A stretch of DNA of 64,000 nt from Anisakis pegreffii (lineage: Eukaryota; Nematoda; Chromadorea; Rhabditida; Anisakidae). The DNA lies in contig JAPYMA010000148.1 of assembly GCA_035041965.1 (NCBI GenBank), positions 88,092 to 152,091 on the forward strand. The letters are read 5' to 3'. This document shows positions 52,011 to 64,000 of the stretch, in pieces. A program made the translations under genes and the position numbers. The notes beneath the pieces were generated by a model. The model was not told where the DNA came from. It ran no database searches and saw only the letters and a list, made by a program, of their open reading frames with translations. Every line of letters starts with the position of its first letter. Position 1 is the first letter of the stretch.

Positions 52011-55000
52011 ATGGTTGTGCAGGATGATCTGACCGCTGAGGTGAAGACTCTGAAAGATAAGTGGGCACTTGTACCAGCCTTCCTTCAGGTGTGCCTTCTT
52101 TATTGTCAACAATTTAGTTATTATTAGATTGATGTGAGCAGTTGGCGAGCTGTGGGATTTTCTATGCTATTAACTTCAATGAAACCCTAAATGTGCAAGC
52201 ATTAAATTTCAATGGCCAACGCAAAAAAAGTCTGTCATTGGCCGACCTTTAATTCAACTTATGATGTGATTTTCCTTCGAAATTAAACATTTTCTCAAAA
52301 CTTGGATATATTTTGAGTTCAATTTTGAAAATTGATATCATGAAGTGAAGTGTTCATCATAATTATCAAATTTCTTTCACAGAATTTATAGTATTCGAGA
52401 TGTATTTTGACTGTAATTGAAATATTTTTTGAGTTTAGGTAAGAGGTTTAGTGAAGCAACATATCGCAAGTTTTGATTATTTCATCAATGAGGATATCAA
52501 GAATATTCTTCATGCAAACGAACGTGTCACAAGTGATGCAAATCCTTCATTCTACATCAAGTTGGTGACACTTTTATTGATGTTGCTCGCCTTTATTTTT
52601 ACCTCATTCTTTGAATTGAACGAATGTACTGTCACTAATCTCAAGAATAACACGTTATAATATTAATGGTAATTTTTATAATCATAACTGATCATGGAGC
52701 AACTCAATTTTTATGACATTTCAAATTCGAGTCATCCTGTTTCGTATTATGTATAATTTCCCCTGACATTCAAAAATATTATCTTTCTAATGTATTCGAG
52801 AATTTCAGCCTAATGTTTTCGTCATTTCATGAAAATATAATACGTTTCACAAAAGTATATTATGAACTGCTAGTAATGAATTTTATACAAATATTCACAA
52901 AAATTACTGTATTCACACAAATATTTTAATGCAAGACTCTATTGAAGGTATTTGGATATTCGCGTAGGAACACCATCAAGTGAAGAGGGATTCACGCAAC
53001 TCAATGAAAAGATCAGTCCACATGAATGTCGATTACGTGATATGACCTATTCGGCACCGATTCAAGTGGACATCGAATACACTCGCGGTAATCAACGTGT
53101 GATGAGAAATGGTCTCGTAATTGGACGTATGCCGATCATGCTCAGATGCAGCAAATGTGTTCTGAAGGATATGGTACGCTTAGTGCTGAATTTCTGAACG
53201 TTTTTGTACATCACAGTAGTGTTTTGTTGCACTTCTTGTGGTACTATTCATTAACTTCAGTGCTACTTCATTCATTTGAATTCACTTTTTGATAGGTTCA
53301 TTTAAATTTTATCAATGTATATTCATAGATTCTATTCTCCGCACATGTTGATAGTAGTTCAGCACATTCGTTTTTATTTGGTTTAGAAGATGAGATAATT
53401 CCGCATAATTTCTGTTCATTATAATATCACTGAATATCCACCTCGTTTCTGAAAACTAATACATTTTTGTTTGTTTTTGCATCCATGCACAAAATCTGTT
53501 CTAGAATGAAGATCAGCTGGCTCACGTACAAGAGTGTCCTTATGATCCAGGAGGATATTTCATCATTCGTGGATCTGAGAAAGTGGTTCTTATACAGGAA
53601 CAATTGTCAAAAAATCGAATTATGATTGGACGTAACAGTAAGAAGGAACTTCAGTGCGAGGTATTTTTTGTTCATTCTCTTGCTCTGATGAGCAGTCGTC
53701 ATTGTGTCGCTGAAATATGTCTCCTTTATGATTCCAACCGTGAATTCATTATGAGATTTTATCTAATTTTATTCTCCTCCTCAACTCTCTAAAGTTCAAA
53801 ATTCTTCACTTATCATTTTGCGTAAATTGTTTGCCTTCATCCTTATCAGCCAGAGGTTATTAGGGTCTGAATGATTCGATGGATTGTTTTCAAATCAAGT
53901 TTCTGTTATAAATAGATCGTAATTTGTAACTACATCTGAAGATGAAATAAAATTGAATCATTTAGCACTGGCTCGTAAAGAAAATTTGAATAACAATATT
54001 CAAATAATAACAATAATTGAAACTTCCCGTAATGATCGTTAATATTGTGTTTCAGGTGCTGAGTTCAACATCGGATCGTAAGAGTAAGACCTATGTGATA
54101 GGTAAGAAGCAACGTTACTACCTGAGACACAACCAATTATCAGATGATGTTCCAATTGCGATCATTTTCAAGGTTTGTTCTTGCATTCATATTTATCCTC
54201 TGTCCTCTTTCATAGCCCACTAAAATCTTCACGATAATTCCACATTCAGGGAGTATTTCAAAAAATTCTGATGCTTTGTATTTGCCTCACTTCTCAGTCG
54301 TTAATTTTTACCTGTAGTCGAGCTATTATTTTATTATTGTTCACATTAATGTTATTGTATTTTGAGTTGTTACTATCATCGTAATTATTATTAATCAGTC
54401 AGCGTCATTGCTATGACGAGAGTTACGATTATCATTATTGTCATTAAGGAATTGATATGAGTGTTTTCATGAATTGAAAATGAATTAACTGTATTCAACG
54501 AAATTGAAGGCAATGGGTTTCGAGTCAGATTATGATATCGTCTCGGCAGTTGGTTTAGAGGAGAAGTTTGTGGCGGCGATGGCACCGTCGATTGAGGAGT
54601 GCAGTGCGCATCAGATCGTCACTCAAGAAAGTGCTCTGCAGTTCATCGCTTCGAAGGTTTTAGTTCTCAGTTACACAGTCCCATTATCTTCATTTTGTAA
54701 TCACTGTCATCAGAGTATTGGTTACATTAATTTTTTGGGGCCAAACTTCCAACTGCTTGTCAAATGGTACCAATTAAATCACAACTCACACCGTTTATAT
54801 GCTTTTTTCCCGCAACTTCAAATCATTTCTAAATCACCGTTATTGTTGTAAACTGTTAATGAATATGTGCTTTTATATTCATTTTGCAACTAACCGATAT
54901 TTTATTGTTTTGATCACAATCGATCACTTGAAGTTACTACTTTTTAAAATAACAATTGTCCATCCGCCTAAATTCCAGCATTAAAAAACTTTGATTTGTT

Positions 55001-58000
55001 GTTTTGGTGTTGGATTTTCAGAATGTAATTCGATTATAATGAATAAGTTGAGACAGTAATGGGATATGGTGCAAATGCTATTTTGTTTTAAATGAACGAT
55101 TGGTCACTGACGATGAATTCAGGTGAAAATGCGTAAATTTGGTATGGGTGCTCAGGGCGGTCCCGTACCGCCAAAGGAGCACGAAGCGATAGATTTTCTA
55201 TCAAACTTGATGGTGTGTCATATCCCAGGTTCGGATGGAAATATGAAAATGAAAGCTGTTTATGTGGGGTTGATGGTGAGAAGGTCAGTTGGTTCGATTG
55301 GCTGATTTGAGTCTTTCTGTATTCGTATAGCATATTTTTTCTGTGAACAGTTGAGTGCATTCCGAGTCTGTTTATTTTTACTTATTCTTCTTTTTTTAAA
55401 ATGTGCCTTGTGCTGTCTCTTCTATTTGTCAGAAGTTGTGGAAGATTTCGTGATGGCCTCTATTCTAGATTGATGCAAGCTGAAATGGGATACACGGAAT
55501 GTGATGATCGCGATTTTTATGGTAACAAAAGGTTGGAGTTGGCTGGATCTCTCATGGCATTACTTTTTGAGGATGTTTTCAAGAGGTATTTCTCAATCGT
55601 TTTTTTAATCGTTTCGTACTTTCAATTTCTGTTCGTTTCTATTATTTACTGTGCAGTTATTAGCAATTTCGCATCTTTCTTCTTTGATTGATCAATCATT
55701 TCATTCATGTAATTTGGATTCTATCATTAAGTCTACGATTGAAGGTTTAATTCGGAACTGAAACGAATTGCCGATAATAGTCTTGGAAAAACGCTGGCTG
55801 CTCCTTTAGATATCGTTAAACATATGCGACAGGTTATTCTCAAATGCTTTCTTCGAAATACTACCCCTTCCTTCCTGTGTTTTTTCCCTTATTTATTCTG
55901 TGGTTTAAAAAAAAGAAGTTTACCAAAAATTTTTCTCTCTACGTTTTAGGAATCTTAAAGATACTCCTGCTTCTTTGCACCTTTTAGATGATTATAAAAA
56001 TTGGTATAGAATTGGATATCTTATGAATTTGTTGCTTGTTAAATTTAATACTTTCATTGCCAGGATTTGATAACGAATGCACTGGTGAATGCTCTTAGTA
56101 CCGGGAATTGGATTATCAAGCGATTTCGAATGGAACGTCATGGTGTTACGCAGGTTATTTATTTAAATTGTGGTGATATTATACATATCCAGGATTAAAT
56201 GCATTAAAAATGCTTCTGTTTTGATTGAACAAATCGTAATATTATCTAATATTTGTTCTCGTCGTACATGATTAAATTGTTTCATATAATCGTTTACAAA
56301 TTTGTTATGTTTCGACTCATAAGTTTGAAATCCTGGTCATGCAGTGATCAGTTCTAGCGACATTTATCGATTATTCCATGAACATTATCATAATTTATTT
56401 TGAGGTACTTTCACGACTTTCCTATATTTCTGTTCTTGGAATGATGACTCGCATCAATTCAACTTTCGAAAAAACAAGAAAGGTTCCTCCTTAAAATTAT
56501 TACCGCTTTGTTTAACTTCAGTTGAGCAGTTAAAATGTTAGAGGCGATGACAGCACAGTTCGCCAGTGATCATGTTCTTTTTGAAAGATTGTGGTGGTGT
56601 TATTTTTGATGGCAGTTTTGAAAAATCACTTGAGAATGTAGATTTTTTAATGGATTTGATTATACAGATTTTGTGGATGGTTTTGTACGAGTAATCTAGG
56701 AAGGATTTATGTGTGGTAGGAAAGTGATTCTTTATGGATTATATGAGAAGGACTTTGTATGAATGATATTAAAAAGATTTTCTAAGAAACATTCAAACGG
56801 CATTTCTAAAGACCGTATTTGAATGAATTATTATGGATTATATAGGAAAGATTTTTTGGTGGGTACATAAAAATTGCAAGATAATGAATGTTTGACCATA
56901 AAAGAGAGATGAATCTTATCGGGCAACGAATGAAAGAACTTATTGATGCATTCACTATTTATCAGCTCGTTTTTGACCGTTCGTGATATTGTTGCTGCCA
57001 TTATCAGTTAATCCTTGCAGGTATCCGGTCCGCGATCGTTGCAACCCTCTCAGTGGGGTATGTTGTGTCCATCGGATACACCTGAAGGAGAGTCGTGTGG
57101 TCTTGTCAAGAATTTAGCACTTATTAGTCATATTACAACGGATAGTGATGAAACGGTATAATGTTTAACATCGTGGAATACGTCACACTTCAATTCAGTT
57201 TCATTTGTTTGATGTGTGCATATTTCAGCCTGTGATTCGTCTTCTGTACAATTCCGGTGTTGAAAATATTCAATCTTTGCATTTTTCACTCATCCATAGT
57301 CCGTTAGTTCTTTCATCTAATTTAATTATGATCATAATATCATATTTCGGTTCAGTTTGTATTTATCATTAGACATTTATTTGATTTGAAATTAATGAGC
57401 TTTTGTTGTTTTGTTAATTTATCTACTCAGTGCATATTACTTATCCCGATATTTGAGCGATAAATGCAAAATGTTGCAACGAAATGTAAGCAGCGGCAAC
57501 GAGATCAGAGAATTGAGGGTAACGTGGATAAATTGTTCGTTTAAAACAAACTCTGGTTATCGGGCAGAGGGAGAGGATCTCATCCATTTATTACAATTGT
57601 ACTGGAACAAAAGTAGTGGTAGAAGTGTTCATTTGAGGGAAACACTTTCAGAGAGTATCACTTGGTGTTTTTGAATGGTGCAATAATCGGAATAACGATC
57701 GATCCTCAACGAATTGTATCGACAATACGCGCGGTCAGACGCAACGGTATAATATCGGAGTTTGTGTCAGTCTCAACAAGTGCTCAGCAACGGTCGGTTT
57801 ATATCGCAAGTGATGGCGGTCGTTTATGCCGGCCGTATATCATTGTCAAACGACGTAAACCAGCCGTAACACAGTATCATATCGATGTTTGTTGCACTTC
57901 AGAAACCTTTACTTTTCATTTTGTTTCTTTGTGCTATCTTTTTCAGTTGGAAAATCAACTGATTGTTGTTGCTTCGGGAATAAGTGGTTTACGTTTGATG

Positions 58001-61000
58001 AACAGATAGGAAAAAGTATTCTTTGGTTAAGAAATTGGATAAGGAAGGGGGGGGGGGATCGTAATGGTGAGAATAGTTCGGGGAGTGATAATTCAAAAAG
58101 GATAAATCGGTATTCCGGCTACTATAATGACAACAACAACGATGAGGACTAAAATAATATTGCAAATGCTTTAAGGAGCTGAAAAAAGGGCATCGTTTAT
58201 TCGAAGATTTTGTGGATGAAGGTTTGATAGAATATTTGGATGTGAACGAGATGAACGATGCATCGATCGCGGTTTACGAGAATCAAATTAAAGATGATAC
58301 AACACATTTGGAGGTGAGTTATTTAGTGCATTTTTTAAAAATTTGACCTGCTTCTTTACACAAAAATCTATCAATCGAATGAAATTTGTCTTCTGAAGGA
58401 CTTCGTGAAGGTGTGAGTTGGTGATATTTCATAAAATTACTGCAGTGTAAATGTAGTAATAATAATCGCATCAGTGAATGTTCACGCAGAATTTCAGATC
58501 GAGCCGTTCACATTGTTGGGTGTTTGTGCAGGTTTAATTCCATATCCTCATCATAATCAGAGTCCTCGAAATACATACCAATGTGCTATGGGTAAGCAAG
58601 CGATGGGTACGATTGGTTACAATCAGCAAAAACGGATTGACTCTTTGATGTATCTTCTCGTCTACCCGCAACGACCACTCGTTAAATCGAAGGTTTGTTA
58701 TCAGTTCTTGTTGATCATTGTTACTGTTGTTATCATTACAGTCACTAATTTGTCGTTATCATTGTTCTCATGTTTTTAAAGAAATTTATTTAGACAATTG
58801 AATTCTGCAACTTCGAAAAGTTACCAGCCGGACAGAACGCCATCATAGCGGTGATGTCGTATAGCGGGTATGATATCGAGGACGCATTGGTGTTGAATAA
58901 AGCATCTCTTGATCGAGGTTTGTTAATTCGCTTCATTTCGTTACTCGTTTTTCATTTTCAAATGCTATCGTTCTGTTGAAAGAAATCGCGAGTAATGGAC
59001 AAAAACGATTTACAGGATATGGTCGATGCTTGGTGTACAAACACGCAAAGGGAACAGCCAAGAAGTATCCGAATCAGACGTTTGACCGTTTAATGGGTCC
59101 AACCATCGAGTCAACAACTCGTAAACCAATCTATAAACATCAAGTGCTTGATCAAGAGGGAATTGTTTTTGCTGGAGCTCGCATTCGTTCGAAACAGGTT
59201 TCTTAAATCTGATCATCATTATTATTATAACCGTCGTTTTTGTCTTCATTACTGGCATTATTGTGATCATCACCATTATTTTAATCTTCGTTATCATTGT
59301 ATTGAATATGAATTTGAGGGTGATTTTTACAAACTCAAATTTGCAAGTCGGAAAACTGAAATTATTATATATTCCTTTAGATCGATGTGAATATTGTTGA
59401 ATAAAAGAATAATATCTTTGTTACAATGTCGCATATGTAAGCAATTGGTATTATCATTGATAAGTCAGATTAAGTTGAATTAACTATCGGTGAATAAGTT
59501 GATATAATTGAGGTGATGATCAACAAACACATGCCTATCGTAAGCTTAGAAGCATCTGCCGTAGCGCAGTCTTCCGGCGTCGTGCAAGCGGGTAATCGTA
59601 ACGTTGAATATAAAGACGTTTCGGTCGCCTATCGAAATCCAATACCATCTTATGCTGAACGCGTTCTGCTGACCTACAATGAAGATGATGCACATCTCAT
59701 CAAAGTACTGCTCAGACAGACGAGGTTGATTCTTTATTATTCATTCATATTTCGTGTGCTGTGTTCTTTTTTTTGGTTTTAATGAATTGTTGCGGGTGCG
59801 CAGAAACGTTTGACGAACGTATTTCAAGAGATTTATCCTTTTGCTGTTGATAACTTGCCTTCTTGAATATTAGATATTTAGCGAAAGTAATCAGTCAGTT
59901 ATTGGTGAATCTATTAGCAATAAACGTATTCAACGCGATAAAGTTTTTGAAAGTTTTCTCGTTTGGGTTAAAATCACGTCTTTTTCAATTGGCTCGATTG
60001 ATGCATTAGAATACTGAGTTGAGATATTTTCAAGGAGGCCTGAACTGGGTGATAAGTTCAGCAGTCGACATGGACAGAAAGGTGTTTGTGGTCTGATCGC
60101 TCAGCAGGTGCGTATAATCTCTCGTGTTTTAAGAATGCATTTTTCTCATTTTCTTGACTAGTTATCACACTCGACAACGACCATCTGTCAGATGATCTTT
60201 ATTATTATTATCTCGCGCTATGTCCCCTAATTCGTTTTTTGTCATTCGATTCACTTCTCATTTTGTCACAAAATTGCTCTTTCATCCGTATTTCTATTAC
60301 GAAGGTGTGCAGGATATGCTGTTAAGTGGTTGTAAATAGTTAGTTTTCAAGATATTGATAACGCTCGAATATTGAAAATTTATGTGTGACTCAATGAATG
60401 GGTGAATTTAAAATCGAAAATTGAAGGAAGATATGCCATTCAATGATCTCGGGATGTGCCCAGATATGATCATGAATCCTCACGGTTACCCGAGTCGTAT
60501 GACCGTTGGTAAACTGATGGAATTGTTGAGTGGTAAAAATGCCATTATGACGGGTCGTTTTCATTACGGTACTGCATTTGGTGGTGATCAGGTGAGTGCT
60601 TGCTTTATTAAGGAATAAAATTTAATTTTTATTGTGATTTGTGAGTATCACGAAGATAATCCTTTCATTTGATATTATTAATTATATCATTGTTATTATC
60701 ACGCACACTTATGATTTTATAGCAGATTATTGCGTGATATGTGATTAATATTAAGTTTTGAATCATTCATTCTATTTATAAGGTTGCTGATGTCTGCGAA
60801 GAGTTAGCTGCGCACGGTTTTAATTATCTGGGCAAAGATATGCTCACTTCGGGTATTACCGGTCAACAATTGTCTGCGTATATTTATTTTGGTCCGATTT
60901 ACTATCAGAAGCTGAAACATATGGTATTGGATAAAATGCATGCTCGATCACGTGGACCTCGGTACTGATACATTTGTTTTGTTTCAGTGCGATTTTCGTT

Positions 61001-61717
61001 CGTTTCCTTATGGTTTATGCATTCACATATTAGTTGAGCTGATTAATGAATTGTAAGTTGAGCTGATTAATGAATTGAAGTCAACTAATACTCGATATTT
61101 CAGTGCTGTTTTAACTCGGCAACCCACAGAAGGTCGTGCCAGGGATGGTGGTCTACGGTTAGGCGAAATGGAGAGAGATTGTTTAATCGCATACGGTGCG
61201 AGTATGTTACTCATGGAACGTCTCATGGTTTCTTCGGATGAATTTCATGTATGTCTTCATAAATATTTGCAGGATTGTATAATATATCGTTTTGATATAG
61301 TTTTGTTGTCATTCCATTATTGTCATCGTCTTTTTTATTATGTGCCCACATGTTATAATTATTTTTATGACTATGATCAAAACATCATCCTTCTTAGCGT
61401 AATTATTTCATATTCGCGGTCAAATCATTTTTTGATGATTTGTTTAGTGTTACATTAGCTGTTTAGGCTAAAATATTGATTGTGATGCTTGCAAATCCCT
61501 GCAATCATCTTTAATTGATAAACATTATTACTTGTAATTTCAGGTTGACGTTTGCTCACAATGTGGTCTGATTGGTTACAAAGGTTGGTGTCAGAAGTGT
61601 AGATGTTCACGCTCAATGGCCACTATCAAAATACCGTACGCTTGCAAATTACTATTCCAGGAACTGCAATCGATGAATATTGTACCAAAAATTAATCTTG
61701 CAAGATACACTGATTGA
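52011..61717 (+). CDS. rpc-2: RNA polymerase III second-largest subunit (RPC2/POLR3B), complete, 24 exons
   Basis: Exon starts: 52011, 52439, 52948, 53505, 54056, 54510, 55123, 55469, 55745, 56064, 56405, 57021, 57229, 57656, 58176, 58498, 58794, 59016, 59513, 60035, 60427, 60783, 61104, 61544. All phases agree, giving 1136 residues (human POLR3B has 1133). Early blocks include [16 protein letters not shown] and [11 protein letters not shown]. Residues 740-757, [18 protein letters not shown], are the catalytic-centre region of subunit 2. Residues 897-908, [12 protein letters not shown], are the hybrid-binding/switch region. C1083, C1086, C1095 and C1098 form the C-terminal zinc site, followed by [16 protein letters not shown]. 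With the largest subunit it forms the active site that makes tRNA, 5S and U6 RNA. Exon 8 could start at 55433, adding 12 residues; 55469 fits the family better. Ten of 23 acceptors are AAG or GAG. I use the worm-style symbol. Confidence 0.97.
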
Positions 61718-62950
61718 TTGTTTGAGTATATTAGCCATGCAGCAATCTCCTCTTCACTTTATTTCATTCTACTCCATCTGAATGCACACCACTCCGGTGT
61801 GGAATGCTTTGTTAAATGTCAGTCCGTCTGATGAAAAGTTGTGTTTTGGTATGTTCAATTTCATTGAAATGATGCAGTTATTCTATGGATCCTAATTAAA
61901 CCATCAAAAACGAGAACTGTTATAAAGGAACATTTAAAGATTAGGTCATCCAATGTATAATGATGTTATGCATGCTGCACCGCGTATTTCTTCATACTTT
62001 CAATGAAATTAATGATAATCGATGAGGATGAGCTATATAGAGTTAAGTTAAATTGGTTCTCAACATGTGTTAATTTTGAATGATTAAAAAGTGAATGCAT
62101 TTCTATTGCATAGTTGTGTCACTTTGTCATTTTGTCAGCTTACTACTGACTTCATCATTAATTTATTGTTGTTGTTATTGTTATAATTGATCAGTTTTCG
62201 TTATATTTTGGTCGATAGTCACACTTTGTTATGATTTGTTGTTGCTTGTTATAGTGTGTCGTTATGGCATTGAAATCTTACAGAAAATTCTATGATGTGA
62301 GTCGTCTGTCTTTCTACGCAACTCGCCTTCATCGCTTTGCCGTATTGTTGATATTCTTTCAAAAGTGCAAAATGTACAAAAAATTTTGAAAAGATGAAAC
62401 AATTATTGCACACTACTAAAAAATGTTCTCTCCAAAAAAAAGCCCACAAATAAGTCGAAAATTGCATGTAATGAATTATGAAAATCGCTGAGATTATGAC
62501 ATATTAGGGGTTTTTTTGGAAATTCGGTCAATTCTAATTGTTGTTTAACCGTCAAATACTCCTAATTATAGTGAATTATAGGGTAATTTCACACACGCAT
62601 CAGCACTGTTATAATCTTTGCTCACATCGAATGATCTTTGAGTAACCAGTTTTTGCTGTGATTCTTTAGTGAATTAAGTCTAAATGAAAAATTATGAACG
62701 GAAATTATGAATTATGAAGAGAAATTGATAGCATGCGAAATTAGTATTGTAGCTTTTTTAATATTAATATTATCATCGCAATAACAGCATGCTTTCTTGA
62801 CTATCCAACATTACCCTTGCCTTTATGTAACATTCGAACGGTACTGAAGCTGGTGTGTTACACCGAAACGTTTACCAATTACCTAACCCTTGCTTTTCCA
62901 AAATTGTATTCCTCAATCCCCGTTTCTGCCAATACTCTACTACTATTCAG
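61718..62950. other. Intergenic, no supported gene
   Basis: 3' flank of the Pol III subunit gene. AT-rich; no conserved frame on either strand. Confidence 0.5.
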
Positions 62951-63221
62951 CAACAGTGCGCATCCATCGGTCGAACCATCTCAAGGTAATTCGTTTTCTT
63001 TTAATTTATTATTGTAGCGCTGAATTCGATGCTGATTATTAACGTCTTTGGAGAACTCTTTATAGAGGTTGCTGCAGTAATGAAGTGCAAAGAATGACAA
63101 CATTTAGTGTGAAATGTTGTCAAATAAAATCGATTTACAGTTACGCAAACGAGCTTCACTAGGACGATCTGATTCATTTGTTAGCCGTTTTGAAAAAATC
63201 TCGGATGACGCATGCCCGTAA
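62951..63221 (+). CDS. Possible last two exons of an unrecognised gene
   Basis: Segment 62951-62985 follows TATTCAG and ends at a GTAATT donor. Segment 63141-63221 follows TTTACAG. They join in phase 0 to read TVRIHRSNHLK then LRKRASLGRSDSFVSRFEK and ISDDACP, with a TAA stop. RKRASLGRSDS is a typical phosphorylatable Arg/Ser tail. Earlier exons were not found and the family is not recognised. Confidence 0.3.
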
Positions 63222-63479
63222 ATATCCTCAAAATCCGGATTCCTTTTGTCTTCATCTGTGTAATTCGTGCGATACTTGTTGCAGTTTCCTCGGTCATCTG
63301 CCTACAAATGATCAAATTGTGACTGAAACACCAAATGTTGTTGGTGCGAATAACGAATTCTGAAAGTTTGGCAAGAATAAATCTCATCGATTTCATTGGA
63401 TGTTCGGATTCGGTACTTCCAGAAGAACACTGAGAACAAAACAGTGTAACCTACGAAAAGACGAGCGAATTGTTGAAGA

Positions 63480-64000
63480 CCGAGTGAGCCTCAACCTGAG
63501 TCTGGCATAAGCCTCAAACTAAACTCAAGTGAGCTTTGGCCTAATCTCGGTCAAGCCTTAGCCTGAACCCAGAATAATCCTAATTGTAAGCACAAGTCTG
63601 AATTTAAGCTTAGGCCTAAACTCTCGATTACATTCGTATTGCGTAATCGAGAAGGCTGATGAAATTTCAGACAAGACAATTGCCTTCGGACAGCCGCCCT
63701 CGAGCAGTCCCGGTCGAGGACAACCCCCCAGAGCAATTGCGCCCCGGCAACTTGCTTCCGTAATATTCATTTTCGTAAACATTGGTTCTTTCGATCATTA
63801 ATATCAACATTACAATCATTATCACGATCAATATTGTTATACAATAGGTCTCAGCCTAAGCCTCAGAATATTCCTATTCTGGATATTCTGGGAGGGGGGA
63901 TGTTTAGGCTGAGATTGATGCTGAGGCTTAAATTGAGATCGATGCTCAGGTTGGGGCTGAGCTTCATTACGAGGTCGCAGCTGAACCTCAGGTAACGCTG
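63480..64000. repeat. Degenerate GCCTNA-rich repeat with opposite-facing halves
   Basis: The left part (about 63480-63620) repeats variants of AAGCCTNA and GCCTGAACC. The right part (about 63900-64000) repeats the complementary sense, TTAGGCTGAG, GATGCTGAGGC, GCTCAGGTTGGGGC. A stretch of about 230 bases without the motif lies between. The element runs off the window end. ORFs read through here are products of the repeat. Confidence 0.5.

Noticed and set aside
55433..55468. Earlier acceptor for POLR3B exon 8
   Set aside because: It keeps frame but adds 12 residues absent from the family; starting at 55469 aligns well with the human protein.
57411..57655. 87-codon ORF in a POLR3B intron
   Set aside because: Joining 57306 directly to 57656 reproduces the exact spacing of the conserved protein, leaving this as intron.
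63551..63782. Two minus-strand ORFs of 61 and 74 codons
   Set aside because: They lie in or beside the degenerate GCCT-rich repeat and have no recognisable protein features.
1..64000. CRISPR arrays, bacterial operons, prophage
   Set aside because: The window is eukaryotic with spliced genes; no regularly spaced direct repeats with unique spacers were seen.

Overview
This is a eukaryotic nuclear window, about 64 kb, AT-rich, with intron-rich protein genes. It looks like a nematode. Many introns end in TTTCAG. Several first coding exons begin within a few bases of a TTTCAG-like acceptor, as expected if a spliced leader is trans-spliced on. The recognisable genes fit worm orthologues (tau-like PTL-1, a 4E-T/IFET-1 protein, a 257-residue ribosomal protein S3a). 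I cannot name the species. Gene models were assembled by hand by joining exons whose splice phases agree; six models (4E-T, S3a, POLR3B, CD36, BRICHOS, the secreted Lys-rich protein) close from start to stop, and the 284-residue charged protein also closes.

Layout, left to right. (1) 543-1821 (+): 3' end of a tau/MAP-type microtubule-binding gene. (2) 1822-6408: long convergent intergenic stretch. (3) 6409-13557 (-): complete eIF4E-transporter (4E-T) gene, 14 exons, 992 residues. (4) 14816-15181 (-): doubtful ORF beside the promoter of the next gene. (5) 15535-17260 (+): complete ribosomal protein S3a gene. (6) 18036-21182 (+): unrecognised charged protein. (7) 22638-27168: possible unrecognised gene, only partly modelled. 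(8) 29120-34760 (+): type II membrane protein with a BRICHOS domain. (9) 36748-39183 (+): unrecognised small secreted Lys/Glu-rich protein. (10) 41564-47837 (+): CD36/SCARB-family scavenger receptor with an intron-bearing tRNA-Arg(CCT) gene inside one intron. (11) 47838-52010: intergenic, with clustered palindromes. (12) 52011-61717 (+): complete RNA polymerase III second-largest subunit, 24 exons, 1136 residues. (13) 62951-63221: two possible terminal exons. (14) 63480-64000: degenerate repeat with opposite-facing halves.

The genes do not form one pathway. Several serve expression and translation (4E-T, S3a, Pol III subunit 2, a tRNA); the others are membrane or secreted proteins and a cytoskeletal protein. 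The most unusual property is the splice signals. Introns placed with confidence by comparison with conserved proteins often have GTT donors and AAG or GAG acceptors, instead of the usual GTA/GTG and CAG/TAG.
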